Shown here: in pieces, positions 1 through 5,980 of the stretch
How the letters are laid out: each line of letters begins with the position of its first letter
Position numbering within the stretch: the first letter of the stretch is position 1
Source: Alphaproteobacteria bacterium
GTDB lineage: Bacteria; Pseudomonadota; Alphaproteobacteria; Puniceispirillales; Marisalimonadaceae
Assembly: GCA_016777645.1 (NCBI GenBank)
Contig: JADHRC010000069.1
Span: 1 to 8,200 of the forward strand
Direction of reading: 5' to 3'
DNA length: 8,200 nucleotides
The notes under the pieces: model-generated
The model's input: only the letters and a program-made list of their open reading frames with translations
What the model was told of the DNA's origin: nothing
Databases searched by the model: none
Made by a program: the position numbers and the translations under genes

Positions 1-206
1 ATTTCATGGTGAAAGCAAATGGATATAAAGACCTTGTGACTCATGCATTTATTGATGGAGATAAATATCTTGAAAGTGACACAGTCTTTGCTGTCAAAAA
101 AAGCTTAATTTGGAAATTAGAAGAGGGGATTGATGAAGAAAACAATAGTAAATGTTTTTATCTAAACTTCGATATTGTAATGGAAAGCATAAAAAAAGGT
201 GCTTAA
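1..206 (+). CDS. Intradiol ring-cleavage dioxygenase, C-terminal fragment (5' end outside window)
   Basis: The frame is open from the first bases (the codon before the ATG at 6 is TTC, Phe), so this is the tail of a longer gene and not a 66-residue protein. The visible part has the C-terminal signature of catechol/hydroxyquinol/protocatechuate dioxygenases: a hydrophobic strand ending F-M-V, then G-Y-K-D-L-V-T-H-x-F, then G-D-x-Y-L-x-S-D-x-V-F-A-V-K-x-S-L. Family members are non-haem Fe(III) enzymes that cleave the ring of a catechol-type substrate between its two hydroxyls. The iron ligands (two Tyr, two His) lie upstream of the visible part, so substrate class cannot be decided. The two bases before TTC are AT, which would fit the family's usual H-F if the missing base is C. 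The stop codon sits inside the loop of the terminator that follows. Family assignment is fairly sure; activity is not shown. Confidence 0.75.
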   Translation, partial: FMVKANGYKDLVTHAFIDGDKYLESDTVFAVKKSLIWKLEEGIDEENNSKCFYLNFDIVMESIKKGA

Positions 207-218
207 AAGCACCTTTTT
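191..218. terminator. Bidirectional intrinsic terminator between the dioxygenase and sodB
   Basis: A perfect stem GGTGCT/AGCACC (198-203 and 208-213) closes a TAAA tetraloop. It is flanked by an A-run (191-197) on the left and a T-run (214-218) on the right. Read on the plus strand, the hairpin plus T-run ends the dioxygenase transcript; read on the minus strand, the A-run becomes the T-run that ends the sodB transcript, whose stop is 20 bp away. The dioxygenase stop TAA (204-206) is within the loop. Confidence 0.85.
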
Positions 219-238
219 ATTAAGTAATAAAATTGAGT

Positions 239-838
239 TTAAAGTCTTGAAGCAACATTTTCCCAATTAACAAGATTGTCTACAAAATTTTTCAAGTATA
301 CAGGTCTTTTGTTTCTAAAATCAATGTAATATGAATGTTCCCAAACGTCACATCCCAATAATGCTGTTTGCCCAAAACAAACTGGATTAACGCCATTTTC
401 TGTTTTAGTTACTTTTAGGCTTCCATCTTTATCTTTAACTAACCAGCACCAACCTGAACCAAATTGAGTAGCTCCTGCATTACAGAAATCTTCTTTAAAT
501 TTATCTACACTTCCAAAAGAGTCTGATATGGCATTTTCTAATTCTGATGGCATAGAGGACTTTGAGGGCCCCATCATTTGCCAAAATTGCTCATGGTTCC
601 AGTGTTGAGAAACGTTGTTGAAAATACCATTCTGAGCTACGCTGTTGGGGTTGTAATTGCCTACAATAATTTCTTCTAAGCTCTTATTTTCCCACTCAGT
701 CCCTTTAAGTAAATTGTTACCGTTATCTACATATGCTTTGTGATGAATATCATGGTGATATTCCATTGTTTCTTTACTCATGCCATGCTCTGCAAGTGCG
801 TCTATAGCGTATGGCAATTCTGACAATACTAAACTCAT
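239..838 (-). CDS. sodB: Superoxide dismutase, iron type
   Basis: Cytoplasmic enzyme converting superoxide to oxygen and hydrogen peroxide. The 199-residue length is normal for the Fe/Mn-SOD family. The four metal ligands by family alignment are His28 (in E-Y-H-H-D-I-H-H), His82 (in H-W-N-H-E-Q-F-W), Asp164 and His168 (in D-V-W-E-H). A Gln at 78, four residues before the second His ligand, together with a Gly at about 149 where Mn enzymes carry Gln, points to the iron form; cambialistic use is not excluded. The G-S-G-W-x-W-L-V segment (127-134) and the end N-W-E-N-V-A-S-R-L are family-typical, and the overall sequence looks alphaproteobacterial. The ATG is preceded by AGGAG at a normal distance. 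It is single, divergent from qorA and convergent with the dioxygenase. No signal peptide is seen. Confidence 0.95.
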   Translation of the reverse strand: MSLVLSELPYAIDALAEHGMSKETMEYHHDIHHKAYVDNGNNLLKGTEWENKSLEEIIVGNYNPNSVAQNGIFNNVSQHWNHEQFWQMMGPSKSSMPSELENAISDSFGSVDKFKEDFCNAGATQFGSGWCWLVKDKDGSLKVTKTENGVNPVCFGQTALLGCDVWEHSYYIDFRNKRPVYLKNFVDNLVNWENVASRL

Positions 839-991
839 AAAATTCTCCTGATTTGTTTTATATAGAAATAATTATAAAAGTTAGTTTTACAAGTAATTAA
901 TTATAAAACATTGATTTTGATTATGATAAATTCTAATTTGATTTCAATCATTATAAATTGTAAAGCTTTTAAAAATTATTAGGGGAATAAG
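839..991. promoter_or_regulatory. Divergent sodB/qorA intergenic promoter region
   Basis: This 153-bp, very AT-rich spacer carries both start regions. For sodB (minus strand), AGGAG stands 6-7 bases before the ATG, and TATAAT hexamers lie at 871-876 and 900-905. The second has a TTATCA -35 candidate at 924-929 with an 18-bp spacer. For qorA (plus strand), AGGGG lies just before the ATG and TATAAA is at 952-957, but no convincing -35 is placed correctly. In such AT-rich DNA, TATAAT hits are expected by chance, so exact promoters are uncertain. No operator-like dyad was recognised. Confidence 0.4.
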
Positions 992-1975
992 ATGACACAA
1001 AGAGTAATAGAATTAACAGATTTTGGTGCTGCTGAAAATATGAGACTCATAGAGGCAGACATTCCAACACCAGGCCCTGGCCAAATAGTAGTTAAAAATG
1101 ATGCAATTGGTTTAAATTATTTAGACACTTATTTTAGAAGTGGCTTATATCCATGGCCTAATCAAGAGAAAATTAAAGTTCCTGGTTCAGAAGGTGTGGG
1201 TCACGTTTATTCTGTAGGCGAAGGTGTTGATTTTTTAAAAGAAGGTGACAAAGTATCCTACGTAACACCTGTTGGTGCTTATGCTGAATATGCTCTAATA
1301 AACGCTGCACACGCTGTTGAGTTAAAAGTCAAAGTCAATGATCATGAAGTAGTTGCTAGTACTCTTAAGGGTCTTACAACCCATTACTTACTTCATTTAA
1401 CATTTAAATTAGAGAGTGGTATGACAGCTTTAGTACATGCTGCTGCTGGTGGTGTTGGTCAATTAATGGGTCAATGGGGTAGTGAAATTGGTGCTACTAT
1501 GATTGGTACGGTTGGTGGACCAGAAAAAGCTGAAGCTGCAAAAAAAGCAGGATACCACCATGTGATTGATTATAACGACAAGGATTTTGTCGCTGAAGTT
1601 ATGAATATAACCAATAACCAAAAATGTGATGTTGTTTATGACAGTGTTGCAAAATCTGTTTTTCCTGGATCAATGGACTGTTTAAAGCCTAGAGGTTTAT
1701 GGGCCCTTTTTGGTCAGGCTTCAGGACCTATTGTTGATTTTAATTTAGGTCTTCTTTCAGCAAAAGGATCATTGTTTGTGACACGTCCAACTTTATTTAC
1801 TTATATTTCAAATAGAGATGAGTATAATGATGCATCTTTTCAGCTTTACAGTAGAATAGCTGATGGTCGTTTAAAGGTTGCCATTCATGATAAAATGCCA
1901 CTTGAGAAAATTGTGGAGGCTCATAACTTACTTGAGGGCAGAAAAACCAAAGGTGGTTTAGTAATAACGCTTTAA
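992..1975 (+). CDS. qorA: NADPH:quinone oxidoreductase, zeta-crystallin-like MDR family
   Basis: Medium-chain dehydrogenase/reductase without zinc, expected to reduce quinones with NADPH in the cytoplasm. The 327-residue protein follows E. coli QorA closely in motif order: A-I-G-L-N-Y-L-D-T-Y-x-R-S-G-L-Y-P (about 38-54), the G-x-E-G-x-G substrate-side segment (about 66-70), L-K-G-L-T-x-H-Y-L-L (about 125-134), the dinucleotide loop H-A-A-A-G-G-V-G-Q (about 149-157), V-Y-D-S-V (about 215-219), and K-G-S-L-F-V-T-R-P (about 259-267). The zinc-binding cysteines of true alcohol dehydrogenases are absent, as expected. The ATG follows AGGGG at good spacing. It is first in a plus-strand group with a GST 15 bp downstream. 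Pairing with sodB and GST suggests quinone or oxidative-stress handling (inference). Family identity is firm; the physiological substrate is not known. Confidence 0.92.
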   Translation: MTQRVIELTDFGAAENMRLIEADIPTPGPGQIVVKNDAIGLNYLDTYFRSGLYPWPNQEKIKVPGSEGVGHVYSVGEGVDFLKEGDKVSYVTPVGAYAEYALINAAHAVELKVKVNDHEVVASTLKGLTTHYLLHLTFKLESGMTALVHAAAGGVGQLMGQWGSEIGATMIGTVGGPEKAEAAKKAGYHHVIDYNDKDFVAEVMNITNNQKCDVVYDSVAKSVFPGSMDCLKPRGLWALFGQASGPIVDFNLGLLSAKGSLFVTRPTLFTYISNRDEYNDASFQLYSRIADGRLKVAIHDKMPLEKIVEAHNLLEGRKTKGGLVITL

Positions 1976-1990
1976 TAAGAGGATTAGATA

Positions 1991-2629
1991 ATGATAGATT
2001 TATATACTTGGCACACACCTAATGGAAGAAAAGTTTCAATAATGCTTGAAGAAATTGGTATGGATTATAACGTTCATTCAATAAATATAGCAAAAGATGA
2101 ACAATTTCAGCCACATTTTTTAGAAGTGTCTCCTAATAACAGAATTCCAGCAATAGTTGATAAAGATAATAATAATTATTCACTATTTGAGTCAGGCGCT
2201 ATTCTTATGTATTTAGCTGAGAAGAGTGGAAAATTAATTAATAAGTCCAATTCAGATGAATATTTTAGAACTATTGAATGGTTGATGTGGCAAATGGGTG
2301 GTGTAGGGCCTATGTTTGGTCAAGTCCATCACTTTGTTAAATATAATAAAGGTAAATCAGCTTACGCTGAAGAGAGATATTCTAAAGAAGCTAGAAGGTT
2401 ATACGGCGTAATGGACAAGCGTCTTGGGCAACATCAATATATTTCAGGTAGTGAATATAGTATAGCTGATATATCAATATGGCCGTGGACTGCTAGATTT
2501 GATTGGCAAGAAATAGATCTTAATGATTTTCCAAATGTTGTAAGATGGTATAAAGAATTGGCAGATAGACCAGCCGTCCAAAAGGGTTGGCTTGTTCCAC
2601 AAAATGACCAATTAATCCCTTCACCTTAA
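1991..2629 (+). CDS. yfcG: Nu-class glutathione S-transferase (YfcG/YghU-like)
   Basis: Cytosolic two-domain GST of 212 residues. The N-terminal thioredoxin-fold domain starts with M-I-D-L-Y and carries the Thr-Pro-Asn motif (9-11) that distinguishes Nu-class enzymes, which lack the usual catalytic Tyr/Ser/Cys. It continues with S-P-N-N-R-I-P-A-I-V (47-56, cis-Pro) and L-F-E-S-G-A-I (65-71), which binds the glutathione gamma-glutamyl group. The helical C-terminal domain has W-x-x-W-Q-M-G-G-V-G-P-M-x-G-Q (97-111) and Y-S-I-A-D-I-S-I-W-P-W (156-166). E. coli YfcG has glutathione-dependent disulfide reductase activity, so that is the likeliest role. AGAGGA precedes the ATG. It lies 15 bp after qorA and is probably co-transcribed. 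The choice between yfcG-like and yghU-like is uncertain; the shorter length favours YfcG. Confidence 0.88.
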   Translation: MIDLYTWHTPNGRKVSIMLEEIGMDYNVHSINIAKDEQFQPHFLEVSPNNRIPAIVDKDNNNYSLFESGAILMYLAEKSGKLINKSNSDEYFRTIEWLMWQMGGVGPMFGQVHHFVKYNKGKSAYAEERYSKEARRLYGVMDKRLGQHQYISGSEYSIADISIWPWTARFDWQEIDLNDFPNVVRWYKELADRPAVQKGWLVPQNDQLIPSP

Positions 2630-2641
2630 TCAAGTTTTGTT

Positions 2642-3652
2642 TTGACTATTAAGTTATCTATAGCTGGCCTTGGTTGGTGGGGCAAGGTAATGATTGAAAG
2701 ATTAACTATCTCTGACAAGTTGGAGATAGTTAGTTTGATTGATCCTTTCCCAGATGAAGAGTCACAAAAAATAGCCAAAAATCATAATCTTGAAATTTAT
2801 AAAGATTTTGATGAAGCTTTAAGTTTAAGCAAATCTGACGCTATCATTCTTTGTACTCCTAATTCCTTTCATATGGAACAAACTATAAAGGCTTCAAAAC
2901 TTGGAATTCATGTTTTTTGTGAAAAACCATTGTCATTGAAGTCAATTGAAGTCAAAAAAATGATAGATGCTTGTAATGAGAATGGATTGATTCTCGGCGT
3001 TGGTCATGAAAGGAGATTTGAAAAAGGGTGGATGAGGTTAAAAGACATTGTAACTTCTAATAAGTTAGGAAGTATAATGTACGCAGAAGGACATTTTAGT
3101 CATGATAAGCTAGCAGGTTTACCCTCTGATAATTGGAGAGCTGATCCTAAGTTTGCTCCTGCTGCTGGCATGACTGGTATGGGTGTTCATTTAACAGATT
3201 TAATGATTTGGTTATTTGGTCCCGTAGAAAGAGTTTTTGCGACAACTGCTAAACGTGCATTAGATTTTAAAACTGGTGATGTTGTTACAGCAAGCCTTCA
3301 ACATCATTCAGGTCTTAGCACTCAAATTACAGCAATATTAAAAACAACTCATTACCAAAGAGTTACTATTTGGGGAGAAAACGGTTGGGTTGAGTTGGTT
3401 GATAGCTCTCACCCAGACACACCAGGGCCTTCTTATATGAAAACGGTCATGAATGATGGCACAGTCGAAGAAGAAAACTTTGAATGGACCGATACAGTTT
3501 CTGCAAATATTCATAATTTCATTGATAGTATTAATGGCGAAAGAGAATATCTTTTCACTGACGTTGAAAAGTTTCAAAATATTTCTGTTTTAGAGGCTAT
3601 TTATCAATCCAGCCTATCAAAGCAAAATGAAAAAGTTAAAAGTTTTAATTAA
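2642..3652 (+). CDS. Gfo/Idh/MocA-family NAD(P)-dependent oxidoreductase, TTG start
   Basis: Predicted cytoplasmic oxidoreductase of 336 residues, normal for the family, which usually acts on sugars, inositols or related polyols. The Rossmann domain opens with G-L-G-W-W-G (9-14); an acidic residue ends the second strand (Asp34). The family signature E-K-P (94-96) follows. The C-terminal domain carries G-M-G-V-H-L-T-D (179-186), where the His and Asp are candidate catalytic residues. Substrate cannot be read from sequence. The start must be TTG at 2642: the only upstream in-frame stop is the GST stop at 2627-2629, no ATG or GTG lies between, and the first internal ATG falls after the glycine motif. 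No clear Shine-Dalgarno is visible, so translation may depend on ribosomes ending on the GST gene 12 bp upstream (inference). Its 3' end overlaps arsJ by 8 bp, tail to tail. Confidence 0.85.
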   Translation: MTIKLSIAGLGWWGKVMIERLTISDKLEIVSLIDPFPDEESQKIAKNHNLEIYKDFDEALSLSKSDAIILCTPNSFHMEQTIKASKLGIHVFCEKPLSLKSIEVKKMIDACNENGLILGVGHERRFEKGWMRLKDIVTSNKLGSIMYAEGHFSHDKLAGLPSDNWRADPKFAPAAGMTGMGVHLTDLMIWLFGPVERVFATTAKRALDFKTGDVVTASLQHHSGLSTQITAILKTTHYQRVTIWGENGWVELVDSSHPDTPGPSYMKTVMNDGTVEEENFEWTDTVSANIHNFIDSINGEREYLFTDVEKFQNISVLEAIYQSSLSKQNEKVKSFN

Positions 3653-3693
3653 ACTTCACATCTACTAAATTTAGTTTTTCAATTGATAGGCTG
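3610..3693. repeat. Inverted repeat spanning the convergent 3' ends of the Gfo/Idh/MocA gene and arsJ
   Basis: CAGCCTATCAA (3610-3620) is perfectly repeated in inverse as TTGATAGGCTG (3683-3693). Inside it TGAAAAA (3628-3634) faces TTTTTCA (3675-3681), and near the centre TTTAATTAAA (3644-3653) is a palindrome holding both overlapping TAA stops. CTAAATTTAG (3665-3674) is another short palindrome. An RNA from either strand could fold into an interrupted long hairpin here. No classical hairpin-plus-T-run terminator is visible between these convergent genes, so this may serve as a two-way transcript end or 3' stabiliser (inference). Confidence 0.6.
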
Positions 3694-4886
3694 TTTAATA
3701 AGAGTAAGATGGAGGTGACTAACAAGCATGTTGTTAATCCTCCATATTCATAGGTAAGGCCCGATAATAAAGTTCCAACTAATCTACCAAAGGCGTTAGA
3801 CATATAATAAAATCCAACATCAAGGGTAACTCTATCTTTGTTTGTGTAATTTAAAATTAAAAAAGAATGAATAGAAGAGTTTATTGCAAAAACAAACCCA
3901 AATACAAAAAGAAGAAACATAACATTATAAACACTATATTCTTTTAAATAATAATTAAGCGCTACTAAAAGAATAGGTATTAAACATAACAAACCTGCCC
4001 AGATTTTGGTTTGTGTACTAAATAATTTATCTTTCATTAAAATTTTTGGGGTAATAGTTTGGACAAATCCGTAAAAAATAGTCCATGCAGCCATAAATGA
4101 TCCAATAATATAAAAAGCCTTTTTATTACCTTCTAATGACCCATCAGATAATGCAGAATATAAAAAGATTGGTAAGCCAACTACAAACCATGTATCCCTG
4201 GAACTAAAGAGGAAAACTCTTCCTAAACTGAGGTAATTGATATTTTTATTTTTTGAAAAAATATCTGTAAACTTCGATTTTTTATTAACGGAGCCAATAT
4301 CTGTATTTAGGCTTAATAATATTACAATAAATATTGTTGAGAGTAATATGGCCATTATAACTAACGAGATATAAAAACTCGTGTAAGACAAGAGAAGGGC
4401 ACCAAATAAAAAGCCAATTCCTTTAACAGCATTTTTGGAGCCAGTTAATAAAGAAACCCATTTGAATAATTTTGAGTTTTGATCTGGAGATAACAATTTT
4501 ACTGAGCTTTTAGCACTCATTTTTGTTAAATCTTTAGCTATGCCAGATAATCCTTGTGTAAACATAACAAAAATAACTAAATGATGTATGGCCCAACTTT
4601 GATTGACTTGAGACAAAATCAGCAAGGATATTATTTGAATAATTATACCTGCAAATAATGTTTTATTTAGCCCAAACTTTTTTGCTATCCAACCTGCAGT
4701 TAGATTGGTAATCATGCCTAAAAATTCATATAATAGAAACAAATAAGCTAATTGTAAGGGCGTGAACCCTAAAATATGAAAATGGAGAAGCACTATCATT
4801 CTTAATGCGCCATCGGTAAGCATGAAAAACCAATAAGCAAGAGTGATTAAAAGGAAAGAAATTTGATTATTTTCAAGGTTGATCAT
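3645..4886 (-). CDS. arsJ: ArsJ, organoarsenical (1-arseno-3-phosphoglycerate) efflux permease
   Basis: Inner-membrane MFS transporter of 413 residues with about twelve hydrophobic segments. It carries the strongly conserved ArsJ blocks: T-D-G-A-L-R-M (24-30) after the first membrane segment, H-F-H-x-L-G-F (35-41), Y-E-F-L-G (53-57) with N61-L-T-A-G, the long cytoplasmic signature S-G-I-A-K-D-L-T-K-M-S-A-K-S (114-127), L-T-G-S-K-N-A-V-K-G (147-156), and S-R-D-T-W-F-V-V-G-L-P (229-239). ArsJ exports 1-arseno-3-phosphoglycerate made by its partner GAPDH, so arsenate is expelled without reduction to arsenite. The gene starts 2 bp after the GAPDH stop with no visible Shine-Dalgarno, suggesting translational coupling. 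No arsR or arsC is seen nearby. Identity is firm by motif content and by the adjacent GAPDH; substrate is known from the family, not from this protein. Confidence 0.94.
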   Translation of the reverse strand: MINLENNQISFLLITLAYWFFMLTDGALRMIVLLHFHILGFTPLQLAYLFLLYEFLGMITNLTAGWIAKKFGLNKTLFAGIIIQIISLLILSQVNQSWAIHHLVIFVMFTQGLSGIAKDLTKMSAKSSVKLLSPDQNSKLFKWVSLLTGSKNAVKGIGFLFGALLLSYTSFYISLVIMAILLSTIFIVILLSLNTDIGSVNKKSKFTDIFSKNKNINYLSLGRVFLFSSRDTWFVVGLPIFLYSALSDGSLEGNKKAFYIIGSFMAAWTIFYGFVQTITPKILMKDKLFSTQTKIWAGLLCLIPILLVALNYYLKEYSVYNVMFLLFVFGFVFAINSSIHSFLILNYTNKDRVTLDVGFYYMSNAFGRLVGTLLSGLTYEYGGLTTCLLVTSILLLLNSLSIEKLNLVDVKFN

Positions 4887-4888
4887 GC

Positions 4889-5887
4889 TTAAATATTTTT
4901 TACTACCATGCCAACTATATCGACCAGTCTATTTGCATATCCCCATTCATTATCATACCATGCATAGACTTTAACTTGTGTTTCATTTACCACCATTGTG
5001 GACAAGCTATCAATAACACAGCTTCTGGGATCATTAACAAAATCGGAAGAAACTAATGGTCGTTCTTCATAACCCAAAATACCTTTTAGTTCATTTCCAC
5101 TGGCAGATTTGAGTAGACTATTAATTTGCTCTCTATTTGTTGAAGATTTCATCTCGAAAACACAATCAGTTAAAGAGCTATTTAAGATGGGAACTCTAAC
5201 GGCATGTCCATTTAATCTCCCCTTTAACTCAGGATAAATTAATGAAATAGCTTTTGCTGATCCAGTAGTCGTGGGTATTAAGTTATTAATTGCAGATCTA
5301 CCTCTTCTAAGGTCTTTGTGGGGTATGTCAACTAAAGTCTGGCTATTTGTTAAATTATGAATTGTTGTTATAGATCCGTGATTTATACCAATATTCTCAT
5401 GTAAAACTTTAATTACAGGTGCTATACAATTTGTGGTGCAGCTTGCTGCTGTTACTATATTATGTATTTCTGGATTATATATATTATGGTTTACACCGTA
5501 GGCAATATTGACAATATCATTATCATTGATTGGTGCAGAAACAATTACTTTTTTTACCCCTTTGTTAAAATATTTATTGATTACTAGTGAATTTTTATGA
5601 GAGCCGGTACAATCTATCATTACATCAATATCGTCTAAAATCATATCGTCAATTTGTTTGTGAAATGATGTATTGATTTCATTTTGGTTAATAAAAATTC
5701 TATTATTTTCTAACTTAAATTCTGCGTCCCATTTTCCGTGGACGCTGTCAAATTCAAGGCTATGCATTAATGATGACGGAGAACCATTAAGCTCACTTAG
5801 ATGTATTAAGTTAAAGTTCTTTGAAATTAGAAGTCTGGAAACAAGTTTTCCAATTCTACCAATTCCATTTATACCAATTTTAACCAT
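4889..5887 (-). CDS. gap: ArsJ-associated glyceraldehyde-3-phosphate dehydrogenase
   Basis: Cytoplasmic NAD-dependent GAPDH, 332 residues. In ArsJ operons this enzyme oxidises glyceraldehyde 3-phosphate with arsenate as co-substrate, giving unstable 1-arseno-3-phosphoglycerate for export. Visible motifs: G-I-N-G-I-G-R-I-G (5-13, NAD binding); S-E-L-N-G (31-35) where glycolytic enzymes have Asp-Pro at the end of the second strand; A-A-S-C-T-T-N-C (147-154) with nucleophile Cys150; general base His177 in T-T-I-H-N-L-T-N-S-Q; R-R-G-R-S-A (194-199); P-T-T-T-G-S-A-K-A (205-213); L-K-G-R-L-N-G-H-A-V-R-V-P (221-233); W-Y-D-N-E-W-G-Y (310-317). The segments H-K-D-L-R-R and I-L-G-Y-E-E-R-P-L-V-S look like the arsenate-linked subfamily and unlike GapA. 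AAAGG stands 8 bases before the ATG. It is first in a two-gene operon with arsJ and divergent from phoR. Whether it also works in glycolysis is open. Confidence 0.92.
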   Translation of the reverse strand: MVKIGINGIGRIGKLVSRLLISKNFNLIHLSELNGSPSSLMHSLEFDSVHGKWDAEFKLENNRIFINQNEINTSFHKQIDDMILDDIDVMIDCTGSHKNSLVINKYFNKGVKKVIVSAPINDNDIVNIAYGVNHNIYNPEIHNIVTAASCTTNCIAPVIKVLHENIGINHGSITTIHNLTNSQTLVDIPHKDLRRGRSAINNLIPTTTGSAKAISLIYPELKGRLNGHAVRVPILNSSLTDCVFEMKSSTNREQINSLLKSASGNELKGILGYEERPLVSSDFVNDPRSCVIDSLSTMVVNETQVKVYAWYDNEWGYANRLVDIVGMVVKNI

Positions 5888-5930
5888 TTAAAACCTTTAA
5901 ATTGTAAATATATTTTATTACTTTGTATGT

Positions 5931-5959
5931 ATGATATATAATTATTACATATTTGTTAA
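5931..5959 (-). promoter_or_regulatory. Promoter of the gap-arsJ operon
   Basis: On the minus strand TTAACA (5959-5954, one mismatch to the -35 consensus) and TATCAT (5936-5931, one mismatch to the -10 consensus) are separated by exactly 17 bp. Transcription would start near 5924, giving a leader of about 37 bases to the gap ATG. A weak PhoB-like direct repeat, AGTTAAC-AAAT-ATGTAAT on the minus strand (5961-5944), overlaps the -35; its first half matches poorly, so PhoB control is only a suggestion. Confidence 0.5.
5937..5942 (+). promoter_or_regulatory. Candidate -10 element of phoR
   Basis: A perfect TATAAT on the plus strand directly abuts the -10 of the opposing gap-arsJ promoter. No good -35 exists 16-18 bp upstream (TTTATT and similar only), which fits a weak or activator-dependent promoter. 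Transcription would begin near 5949, leaving about 32 bases of leader. An imperfect dyad TTA-A-CTGCAG-G-TAA (5956-5969) lies in this leader. There is no strong Shine-Dalgarno before phoR, only AGG about 14 bases from the ATG. Confidence 0.4.
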
Positions 5960-5980
5960 CTGCAGGTAATTAACTTATCT

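Noticed and set aside
839..991. Small RNA or riboswitch in the sodB/qorA spacer
   Set aside because: The spacer is almost pure A/T with no stable stem or conserved motif that I can see.
1797..2018. Open frame of 73 codons on the minus strand
   Set aside because: It lies antisense across the end of qorA and the start of the GST gene, both well supported, and shows no domain or ribosome binding site.
3338..3577. Open frame of 79 codons on the minus strand
   Set aside because: It lies fully antisense within the Gfo/Idh/MocA gene; the predicted peptide has no recognisable family.
2642..3652. Gfo/Idh/MocA gene as part of the arsenate pathway
   Set aside because: It is convergent with arsJ and belongs to the other strand group; the sequence offers no link to arsenic chemistry.
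4889..5887. Reading the GAPDH as ordinary glycolytic GapA
   Set aside because: The 2-bp link to arsJ and the subfamily-like segments favour the arsenate-linked enzyme; a dual role cannot be excluded.
5673..5891. Open frame of 72 codons on the plus strand
   Set aside because: It is a shadow of the start of the GAPDH gene, whose NAD-binding motif is coded on the other strand.
5956..5969. Imperfect dyad TTA-A-CTGCAG-G-TAA as an ArsR operator
   Set aside because: It does not resemble the ATCAA/TTGAT type of ArsR site I know, and no ArsR gene is visible; kept only as an unassigned dyad in the phoR leader.
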